Shown: piece after piece, positions 7,441 to 11,945 of the stretch | Layout of the letters: every line of letters starts with the position of its first letter | Numbering within the stretch: the stretch's first letter is position 1 | Assembly: GCA_905215195.1 (NCBI GenBank) | Contig: CAJMPF010000026.1 | Location: 1 to 11,945, forward strand | Origin: an uncultured bacterium | Lineage (GTDB): Bacteria > Actinomycetota > Coriobacteriia > Coriobacteriales > Coriobacteriaceae | Length of the DNA stretch: 11,945 bases | Reading direction: 5' to 3' | The notes under the pieces: generated by a model | What the model saw: only the letters and a program-made list of their open reading frames with translations | Told to the model about the DNA's origin: nothing | Database searches by the model: none | Program-made: the position numbers and the translations under genes

Positions 7441-8655
7441 TTACCGTGCATTAAAAACGTAGCGGTCCAAGCGGTCACACGCTTCCCTCACACGCGAAAG
7501 CGGCAGCGCCAGATTCACGCGAATGTGGCAGGGCCCGTGGAACGGGCGGCCGTCCTGATACCCCACGCCCACGCGCGCCCCCTCGTCGAGCAGCCACTGA
7601 ATATCGCGGCCATGCTCGCGGCACCACTCGGTGCAGTCCAGAAACACCATGTACGTGCCCTGCGGACGCGAAAACGCGACGCCCTTCCAATGTTTTTCTG
7701 CATACGTGCAGAAGTACTCGATATTGCCGGCAAGCACCTGATTGAGCTCGTCCACCCACTCGTAGCCCTGCGGCTGGTAGGCACCGATAAGCGCATGCAT
7801 GGAGAGGACGTTCATCTCGTTGTAGTGGGTCTTGTTGGACACGGCGCACATGCGGTCGCGCAGCGTCTCGTTGTAGATAATGTGGTAGCTGCCGACCAGA
7901 CCCGCCAGGTTAAACGTCTTGCTCGGCGCATAGAGGGCAACCGTGCGCATGCGGGCATCCTCGCTCACCGACTGCGTCGGGATATGCTTGTGTCCCGGCA
8001 GGATGATATCGGACCAAATCTCGTCCGAGATCACCACGCAATCGTGCTGGCGATAGATGTCCATGGTGCGCTCGATCTCGTCACGCTCCCATACGCGGCC
8101 GCAGGGATTGTGCGGCGAGCAGAACACCGCGGCATGGATGTGATTTTGGGCGAGCTTGTGCTCCATGTCCTCAAAGTCCATGCGCCACACGCCCTGCTCG
8201 TCGAGCTTAAGCGGGCTGTGGACAATGCGATAGCCCGCGGCTTCGATGGACTTGGTAAAGCCGATGTAGGTGGGGCTGTGGACCAGCACCGCATCGCCCG
8301 GCTGGACATATGCGCGCAACGTCGACACGACACCGCCCAGCACGCCGTTTTCGTAGCCGATATGTTCAGGGCGCAGACCCTCGACGCCATTGCGGCGGCT
8401 CTGCCATTCGATGATGCGATCGAAGTACTCGGGACGCGGATTGAAGTAGCCAAACATGGGGTGCTGGGCACGCTGAATGATGTGTTCCTGGACCGTGGGC
8501 ACCGTGGCGAAGTTCATGTCCGCCACCCACATGGGAATGCGGTCGAAACCCTCGTCGGGTGCGTTCGGAGCCATACCGGGGATCTCACCCCAAGAGTCAA
8601 CGGCGATGGAGTCCATGCCGTGGCGGTCGATAAGCGAGCTAAAGTCGTATTTCAT
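7441..8655 (-). CDS. MalY/PatB-family PLP-dependent cystathionine beta-lyase / aminotransferase
   Basis: This is a 404-residue cytoplasmic fold-type I PLP enzyme of about the normal family length. Landmarks are the N-terminal PMWVADMNFATVP (41-53), the GYENGVLGG cofactor-phosphate region (100-108), CSPHNPCGRVW with Asn183, SDEIWSD with Asp211, the PLP-binding lysine Lys246 in YAPSKTFNLAG, and the carboxylate-binding arginine in HIRVNLALP (Arg379). MADMNF and SPHNPxGRVW are typical of MalY/PatB enzymes, which cleave the C-S bond of cystathionine or cysteine conjugates to pyruvate, ammonia and a thiol; some members act as plain aminotransferases. Exact substrate cannot be read. The start follows a GGGAG ribosome site. 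It lies 112 nt downstream of trmO on the same strand, with its own ribosome site and no clear promoter seen in the gap. Confidence 0.92.
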   Translation of the reverse strand: MKYDFSSLIDRHGMDSIAVDSWGEIPGMAPNAPDEGFDRIPMWVADMNFATVPTVQEHIIQRAQHPMFGYFNPRPEYFDRIIEWQSRRNGVEGLRPEHIGYENGVLGGVVSTLRAYVQPGDAVLVHSPTYIGFTKSIEAAGYRIVHSPLKLDEQGVWRMDFEDMEHKLAQNHIHAAVFCSPHNPCGRVWERDEIERTMDIYRQHDCVVISDEIWSDIILPGHKHIPTQSVSEDARMRTVALYAPSKTFNLAGLVGSYHIIYNETLRDRMCAVSNKTHYNEMNVLSMHALIGAYQPQGYEWVDELNQVLAGNIEYFCTYAEKHWKGVAFSRPQGTYMVFLDCTEWCREHGRDIQWLLDEGARVGVGYQDGRPFHGPCHIRVNLALPLSRVREACDRLDRYVFNAR

Positions 8656-8767
8656 GCTGAACTCCCGTGCGAAGTAGACTGTTTCGATAGGCGTTATTGT
8701 CCACCAGCGTGGGCGGTTTTGGCGCGGGGTTTGGCGCTTAATTTGACGGGTGCGGACGAATGGTTGG

Positions 8768-9505
8768 TTAGTCTCGCGCGTCGGTGATGGCGACTACGGT
8801 TAGCTGGGTTTCATCGACCGCAAACGATATGTCGAGCCCGGCGTAGGCCAAGTGGTAAACGCGGTTTGGCTCGTGCTTGCTGCCCGCGCGGCGCGGATCT
8901 TGGCGAAGAACCTCGACCAGACCGGGGAGCTTTGCGGGTGGGACCATGTCTTGAAGAACTTGCGGGAACTCGACGTCGAGCTCTTGCCACGGAGCGTCCT
9001 CAATCCAGCCGCCGGTCGCATCCGGATGACAGTCCGCAAACGGGATGTAGGGCTTGATATCGTAGATGGGCGTGCCGTCACGCAGGTCGGCCCCCAGCAC
9101 ATGAATGATGGGGCCGTCATCGGTGAGCTCGACACGATCGAACTTGACGCAGGTGAGCCCGATGGGATTAGGGCGAAACGGACTGCGCGTGGCAAACACT
9201 CCCACACGTTCGGCTCCGCCCAGACGCGGCGGGCGCACGGTTTTCGACCATTTTGCGTTGGTGCCGGACCTGTCCTGCGTTTTGGCATCGGCGGCTATGT
9301 CCTTAGCCGGGCCGCCGGGCGTTCCGTTTTCGAAGCGCCACAGCAGCCACAGGTGAGAGAAGGAGTCCAAGCCCTCAACTGCTGCATTGGAGGCAAATTC
9401 CGGCTCAAAAACGATGCGTCCCTGCAGATGGGGCGCCAAAAAGCTGTTGCGTGGGATGCCGAACTTCTGCGGCAGGTCGGTATGTATGTGTGCAATAGGT
9501 TCCAT
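8768..9505 (-). CDS. trmO: tRNA (adenine-N6) methyltransferase TrmO (TsaA/YaeB family)
   Basis: This 245-residue protein matches the TrmO family over its whole length. In E. coli TrmO uses S-adenosylmethionine to methylate the N6 of threonylcarbamoyladenosine at position 37 of certain tRNAs. Key blocks are the N-terminal PIAHIHTDLPQKFGIPR (3-19), GLDSFSHLWLLWRF (45-58), the near-invariant VGVFATRSPFRPNPIGLT (101-118), DGTPIYDIKPYIP (143-155), and the C-terminal DPRRAGSKHEPNRVYHLAY region. I choose ATG at 9505; ATG at 9514 adds MTG. Neither has a ribosome site. A TACAAT box lies exactly 7 nt before the 9505 ATG, which would suit a leaderless transcript. A longer open frame continues upstream to 10366, but that part is antisense to a real gene and has no TrmO similarity. 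It is divergent from the XRE regulator. Confidence 0.9.
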   Translation of the reverse strand: MEPIAHIHTDLPQKFGIPRNSFLAPHLQGRIVFEPEFASNAAVEGLDSFSHLWLLWRFENGTPGGPAKDIAADAKTQDRSGTNAKWSKTVRPPRLGGAERVGVFATRSPFRPNPIGLTCVKFDRVELTDDGPIIHVLGADLRDGTPIYDIKPYIPFADCHPDATGGWIEDAPWQELDVEFPQVLQDMVPPAKLPGLVEVLRQDPRRAGSKHEPNRVYHLAYAGLDISFAVDETQLTVVAITDARD

Positions 9506-9512
9506 GCCGGTC

Positions 9513-9518
9513 ATTGTA
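9513..9518 (-). promoter_or_regulatory. Candidate -10 box for a leaderless trmO transcript
   Basis: On the minus strand this reads TACAAT, five of six matches to TATAAT, and ends 7 nt before the ATG at 9505. That spacing would place the transcript start at or next to the A of the ATG. No Shine-Dalgarno sequence is visible before either candidate start, and leaderless mRNAs are common in actinobacteria. No convincing -35 is seen. Confidence 0.35.
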
Positions 9519-9570
9519 CGGCATGGAGGCGTGGGACGTTGCGCGCAATTCTTCGCCGAGGTCTCCCGTC

Positions 9571-9585
9571 GTGCAACCAACGGTT
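9571..9585. promoter_or_regulatory. Inverted repeat upstream of the XRE regulator, candidate operator
   Basis: The sequence GCAACC-AAC-GGTTGC is a perfect 6-bp inverted repeat with a 3-nt centre. It sits in the 141-bp divergent region between trmO and the XRE-domain gene. A weak promoter for the regulator (TTGGAG at 9586-9591, TATGCT at 9611-9616, spacing 19) begins just after it. XRE-type repressors commonly bind short inverted repeats near their own promoter, so autoregulation is a reasonable but untested idea. Confidence 0.35.
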
Positions 9586-9646
9586 GCTTGGAGGGGCGCC
9601 TGCCGCCGCGTATGCTTAAGCCATCAACCAGCAGAAAGGAGCCGCT

Positions 9647-10474
9647 ATGGCCTTTGCAGAAAAGCTCATTGCCATCCGTCGCGCCCATCACCTTACCCAA
9701 GAGCAGCTCGCCGCCAAGCTCTTTGTCACGCGCCAAGCCGTCAGCCGTTGGGAGCGCGACGAGGTCACCCCGGGCATCGACATGATGAAGCTCATTGCCA
9801 CCGTAACCGGCGAGCCCCTGTCTCACCTGCTCGAAATGCCCGAGCACTATTGCCAGAGCTGCGGCATGATACTCACGCCCGACGACTGCGGCACCGATGC
9901 TGCGGGCACCGCGACCGATCATTACTGCAAGTGGTGCTACGACCACGGCAAGTACACCTACGACACCACCATGGAGGCAATGATCGAGGATTGTGCCCCG
10001 CGCCTGGCACAAAACACCGGCATGTCGCTCGACGAAGCCGTCTCGCTCATGGGCGCCGTCCTGCCGCAACTGGAGCGCTGGCGCGCCGTGCAAGAAAACG
10101 AAGAGCGCTACGGTGCCGAGGCGCGGGCGCGCTATGGCGATGAGGCTATCGATGCAGCAAACGAAGCGCTGCTGGACATGGACCCCGAGACATGGAACGA
10201 CATGAAGGAACTTGAACGCGCTGTTCTGGGCCAGCTTTCGATTGCTATGGGCATTGGCGACCCAGAGAGCAACGAGGCTCGCAAGCTCGTCGCGATGCAT
10301 CGTCGCTGGATTGCTCTCAACTGGGGATGCGAGCCCCAGAACGAAGCATACCTGGGCCTCGCCCACGGCTATCTTGCCGACCAGCGCTTTGTTGACTACT
10401 ACGACAAGCCCTGCGGCACCGGAGCCACGGCGTTTCTGGTACAGGCCATCGAGTCGTCACTGGCCCGCGCATAG
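9647..10474 (+). CDS. XRE-family regulator fused to a zinc ribbon and a TipAS-like domain
   Basis: This 275-residue cytoplasmic protein has three parts. Residues 1-60 form an XRE/HTH_3 helix-turn-helix (LTQEQLAAKLFVTRQAVSRWERDEVTP at 16-42). Residues 67-120 match the putative zinc-ribbon family: C69-x2-C72 in YCQSCGM, then C94-x2-C97 in YCKWCYDHGKYTYD, giving four cysteine ligands. Residues about 150-271 resemble the TipAS antibiotic-recognition domain, a helical drug-binding fold: LVAMHRRWIALNW (214-226), LGLAHGYLADQRFVDYYDKPCGTGATAFLVQAI (236-268). TipA proteins normally join this domain to a MerR-type DNA-binding domain, so the XRE version is a domain swap. It could be a transcription factor responding to a small molecule or to zinc/redox state. 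AAAGGA lies 6 nt before the ATG. The glutaredoxin gene follows 51 nt later. Confidence 0.87.
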   Translation: MAFAEKLIAIRRAHHLTQEQLAAKLFVTRQAVSRWERDEVTPGIDMMKLIATVTGEPLSHLLEMPEHYCQSCGMILTPDDCGTDAAGTATDHYCKWCYDHGKYTYDTTMEAMIEDCAPRLAQNTGMSLDEAVSLMGAVLPQLERWRAVQENEERYGAEARARYGDEAIDAANEALLDMDPETWNDMKELERAVLGQLSIAMGIGDPESNEARKLVAMHRRWIALNWGCEPQNEAYLGLAHGYLADQRFVDYYDKPCGTGATAFLVQAIESSLARA

Positions 10475-10525
10475 ACCGCGGCGGCTTTGGGTATTTCAAT
10501 CAAAACCTCAACCGATTGGAGACCC

Positions 10526-10771
10526 ATGGCTACTGATCACGAGCTCGCGCTGTACGTTATGACCGGCTGCCCGTACTGCATAAAGGTCAAGCACTTTTTG
10601 GCCGATAACGGCGTGACCATTCCCGAGCGCAATATCTCGACCGATTCCGATGCCGAGCAGACACTCATCGCCGTCGGCGGAAAACGCCAGGTTCCCTGCC
10701 TATTCATCGACGGCAAGCCACTCTACGAATCGAGCGACATCATCGCGTGGGCACAGAAAAACCTGCTCTAG
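10526..10771 (+). CDS. Glutaredoxin
   Basis: This 81-residue cytoplasmic protein is a complete small glutaredoxin. It carries the redox-active dithiol motif C15-P-Y-C18 after the first strand (ALYVMTGCPYC), the cis-proline loop QVPCLFIDGK (55-64, Pro57), and the C-terminal SSDIIAWAQ helix (69-77). It is expected to reduce disulfides or glutathionylated thiols. Coriobacteriia may lack glutathione, so its reductant may be another thiol system. The ATG at 10526 follows TTGGAG with 5-nt spacing; an upstream in-frame ATG at 10487 has no ribosome site and adds unconserved residues. The XRE/zinc-ribbon gene ends 51 nt upstream on the same strand, so the two are probably co-transcribed, which fits redox or zinc-thiol control. 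A strong hairpin followed by five T lies 47 nt downstream. Confidence 0.92.
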   Translation: MATDHELALYVMTGCPYCIKVKHFLADNGVTIPERNISTDSDAEQTLIAVGGKRQVPCLFIDGKPLYESSDIIAWAQKNLL

Positions 10772-10813
10772 CACGCGCATCCCGTCCGTCCAAGGCCCCA
10801 CCCCATACGGCCT

Positions 10814-10879
10814 AAACATGTACACCAGCATCCAAAGTCGACATTTTTCGACATCTTTGGATGCTGGTGTACAGTTTTT
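10814..10879 (+). repeat. Hairpin-forming repeat, copy 1; likely also the glutaredoxin terminator
   Basis: Arms tgtacaccagcatccaaag (10819-10837) and its exact reverse complement (10855-10873) make a perfect 19-bp stem. The 17-nt loop is itself a direct repeat, tcgacat-ttt-tcgacat. Five T follow at 10875-10879, so the RNA would look like a rho-independent terminator for the glutaredoxin operon. Positions 10814-10868 are identical to 11891-11945, 1077 bp downstream. Perfect conservation including the loop suggests a recently dispersed element rather than ordinary terminators. Confidence 0.85.
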
Positions 10880-10968
10880 GCGGGTAGTCATGGACGCTCT
10901 TAACCGGCTAATTGTTTGAGGCGACCTTTGGATTATGGCTGTTTGACGCCTCTGGAAAGGGTTTCCGA

Positions 10969-11212
10969 GAGGGCTGTGGTCAAAAAAGGGCAAATATGAG
11001 TACTGTTACCTGTTTAGTAGCAGCGATTTTGATCACTTCAGGAACTATTCAACGTTCCATACGTCCGTAGACGACGCTATTTCTCCTCATATGTTTAATA
11101 AAAGTAGCTCCTAATGGGAACAAATCTCATCAGGAGCTACTATTTATAGCAAAATAAATGCAACTATAATGGCAACAGTACTCATATTTGCCCTTTTTTG
11201 ACCACGACCCTC
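10969..11212. mobile_element. MITE-like non-coding element with 42-nt terminal inverted repeats
   Basis: Positions 10969-11010 match the reverse complement of 11171-11212 at 39 of 42 bases, with 31 consecutive matches covering tggtcaaaaaagggcaaata and what follows. The 160-bp interior has no plausible gene. It contains a second inverted repeat, agtagctcctaatg (11103-11116) against 11128-11141, with one mismatch and an 11-nt loop. Terminal inverted repeats around a short non-coding core are the hallmark of miniature inverted-repeat elements moved in trans by a transposase. I do not see a clear target-site duplication, so the exact ends are uncertain. It could instead be a structured RNA or a terminator pair. 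Confidence 0.6.
11103..11141. repeat. Hairpin inside the MITE-like element
   Basis: Fourteen-nt arms with a single mismatch (agtagctcctaatg and catcaggagctact) enclose the 11-nt loop ggaacaaatct. The plus-strand arm is followed by tatttat. It could act as a weak terminator or be the structured centre of the element. Confidence 0.5.
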
Positions 11213-11256
11213 CAGAATAGCCGCTGAGGACGACACTAAATGACATAATCCGGCAC

Positions 11257-11290
11257 TTGGACGTTCTTATATGACTAGCCATTGAAGGAC
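11257..11290. repeat. Decayed copy of the intergenic repeat found at 651-748
   Basis: The sequence ttggacgttctt-atat-gactagccattgaaggac corresponds to the tail of one unit followed by the head of the next, as at 701-728, with several substitutions. It indicates that the same repeat family also reached this segment and has since decayed. Confidence 0.55.
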
Positions 11291-11299
11291 ACCTAACGA

Positions 11300-11425
11300 C
11301 TACTCCCATTCGCGACACACTGTGTCGCGAATTAAGCTGATCCCATTATCGAAGACCAGTGAGAGCTCCTGCTCAGAATCTCGATAGCTTAATAAAGCGC
11401 TCCCCTCCGGAAGTTCAATGAGCAT
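11300..11425 (-). CDS. Doubtful 41-codon open frame, possible gene remnant
   Basis: A minus-strand frame starts at ATG 11425 and ends with TAG, encoding MLIELPEGSALLSYRDSEQE and about 21 more residues. The composition looks protein-like (acidic, alternating hydrophobics), and the frame stays open a further 13 codons upstream before a stop. There is no good ribosome site, and part of the frame runs through the 25-bp palindrome, which argues against it. I do not recognise a family. It may be the tail of a broken gene. Confidence 0.2.
   Translation of the reverse strand: MLIELPEGSALLSYRDSEQELSLVFDNGISLIRDTVCREWE
11308..11332. repeat. 25-bp palindrome
   Basis: The arms attcgcgacaca and tgtgtcgcgaat are perfect 12-bp inverted repeats around a single c. 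Its GC-rich core stands out from the AT-richer surroundings. A one-base centre does not suit a simple RNA hairpin, so a dimeric-protein binding site or a recombination site is more likely than a terminator, but nothing here identifies the protein. Confidence 0.6.
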
Positions 11426-11525
11426 CCAAATTCCAGGCTGAAAAGCAAAGGAGTATCGAAGCCGTCAATGCTCATTTCCTATCGAACACGCGGGTCAAAA
11501 CAAGCTAATTAGCCTGATAAACTGT

Positions 11526-11557
11526 TTGTATTTTTGTCTACAAAACTGTATACAAAA
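11526..11557 (+). promoter_or_regulatory. Promoter of the RHH gene with overlapping tandem operator boxes
   Basis: TTGTAT (11526-11531) and TATACA (11549-11554) are separated by 17 bp and could serve as -35 and -10. Two tandem boxes overlap them: tgtctacaaaa (11535-11545) and tgtatacaaaa (11547-11557), ten of eleven bases alike and 12 bp apart. A partly inverted tttgtat lies at 11525-11531. About one helical turn between boxes is the layout used by ribbon-helix-helix repressors that bind as adjacent dimers, so the downstream protein is the obvious candidate ligand. Confidence 0.5.
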
Positions 11558-11608
11558 AGAGTATCCGTTGACCTCTGCTCGACATTATGCCGATCGATAG
11601 GAGGCGCT

Positions 11609-11875
11609 ATGGACGCTAAGCAGCTCGAAAAGATGATGGGATTTGCCCCTGGAGAGTTGGAGAAAACCGCGGAAGCCTACGAAAAAGATGAGTGGCCGAA
11701 AGGTCACACCATCAAGTTGGGAAGGCTACCAATCTCTGATGAGCCGAGCGTCGTTTTATCAGCGCGTGTGGGCGAATCGGTTCTTGAAGCGTTTGATGCA
11801 AAAGCAAAGCGCCATGGGCAAACACGTACGGAGCGACTCAGGGAGCTCATCACGCTTGATGCAATGATTGCCTAG
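11609..11875 (+). CDS. Ribbon-helix-helix protein, antitoxin-like (BrnA/CopG type), toxin not seen
   Basis: This 88-residue protein has a C-terminal ribbon-helix-helix DNA-binding domain: a strand SVVLSARV (47-54), helix 1 about 55-69 (ESVLEAFDAKAKRHG) and helix 2 about 73-85 (TRTERLRELITLD). The N-terminal half (1-45) is charged and would be the toxin-binding or flexible part in a type II antitoxin. A DNA-binding domain at the C-terminus after a variable N-terminus recalls BrnA-like antitoxins, though similarity is only at fold level. The ATG follows a strong AGGAGG site (11599-11604) with 4-nt spacing; an earlier in-frame TTG at 11534 lies inside the promoter. No toxin gene is visible next to it: upstream is gene-poor and 20 nt downstream a hairpin repeat begins. 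It could be an orphan antitoxin or a stand-alone regulator. Confidence 0.75.
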   Translation: MDAKQLEKMMGFAPGELEKTAEAYEKDEWPKGHTIKLGRLPISDEPSVVLSARVGESVLEAFDAKAKRHGQTRTERLRELITLDAMIA

Positions 11876-11890
11876 TTACCCACCACACCC

Positions 11891-11945
11891 AAACATGTAC
11901 ACCAGCATCCAAAGTCGACATTTTTCGACATCTTTGGATGCTGGT
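11891..11945 (+). repeat. Hairpin-forming repeat, copy 2, cut by the window end
   Basis: This copy starts 15 nt after the stop of the RHH gene and is identical to 10814-10868 over all 55 visible bases: left arm at 11896-11914, the tcgacat direct-repeat loop at 11915-11931, and the first 14 bases of the right arm. As with copy 1, it sits just behind a plus-strand gene, where it could act as a terminator. Confidence 0.85.

Larger units (their letters stand above)
10774..11608. other. Gene-poor AT-richer accessory segment
   Basis: No convincing protein gene is visible over about 835 bases. Base composition is clearly more AT-rich than the preceding genes. The segment holds a hairpin repeat (10814-10879), a decayed copy of the 19-bp intergenic repeat at 10886-10901 (agtcatggacgctctt), a MITE-like inverted-repeat element (10969-11212), a second decayed intergenic repeat (about 11257-11290), a 25-bp palindrome (11308-11332), a doubtful 41-codon minus-strand frame (11300-11425), an inverted pair aatgagcat/atgctcatt (11417-11425 and 11468-11476), and the promoter region of the antitoxin-like gene. 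Confidence 0.7.

Noticed and set aside
7390..8787. Plus-strand open frame of 465 codons
   Set aside because: It lies antisense to the MalY/PatB gene, which has all expected PLP-enzyme motifs and a ribosome site. The antisense product has no recognisable domain.
9506..10366. N-terminal extension of trmO by about 280 codons
   Set aside because: This part of the frame is antisense to the XRE/zinc-ribbon gene. TrmO similarity begins at the ATG at 9505, and the family is normally about 235 residues.
10700..10993. Minus-strand open frame of 97 codons
   Set aside because: It crosses the glutaredoxin gene, the hairpin repeat and the edge of the MITE-like element, so it is not a plausible gene.

Overview
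The window looks like a piece of chromosome from a gut actinobacterium of the class Coriobacteriia, most likely Collinsella. This is inferred from high-GC, C-ending codon use, from hybrid sensor kinases with substrate-binding-protein sensing, and from short intergenic repeats of a kind I associate with Collinsella. No rRNA, tRNA, CRISPR array or intact transposase gene is visible.

Layout. On the minus strand at the left edge lie the 5' end of a LOG/TIGR00730-family gene and a two-helix ion channel (1-582). An intergenic stretch packed with a 19-23 bp repeat follows (651-748). A large plus-strand hybrid histidine kinase with two fused periplasmic binding domains (841-3645) is followed by a flavin-binding PPOX-family protein (3688-4167). 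A strong bidirectional hairpin (4194-4237) separates this unit from a convergent minus-strand operon: a SBP_bac_3 lipoprotein (6427-7296) whose stop overlaps, as ATGA, the start of a second hybrid histidine kinase (4238-6430). Further upstream on the minus strand are a MalY/PatB-type PLP enzyme (7441-8655) and TrmO (8768-9505). Divergent from trmO is a three-domain regulator, XRE helix-turn-helix plus zinc ribbon plus TipAS-like domain (9647-10474), followed by a glutaredoxin (10526-10771).

The right end (about 10774-11945) is an AT-richer accessory segment between two copies of a 55-bp sequence, identical over the part visible, that forms a strong hairpin. It holds a MITE-like element of about 244 bp with 42-nt terminal inverted repeats, a 25-bp palindrome, decayed intergenic repeats, and one ribbon-helix-helix antitoxin-like gene (11609-11875) without a visible toxin. 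Tandem 11-bp boxes overlap its likely promoter.

How the genes may work together. The central 6.5 kb carries two hybrid kinases that solve solute sensing in two ways: one has two binding domains fused to the kinase, the other has a Cache-like sensor domain and a separate, translationally coupled binding lipoprotein. Both end in a receiver domain. Neither carries an HPt domain, and no DNA-binding response regulator or transporter permease is visible, so the signal must leave through partners encoded elsewhere. This convergent sensor pair and the zinc ribbon/TipAS regulator are the most interesting biology here; the repeat-bounded right end is the most interesting DNA structure.
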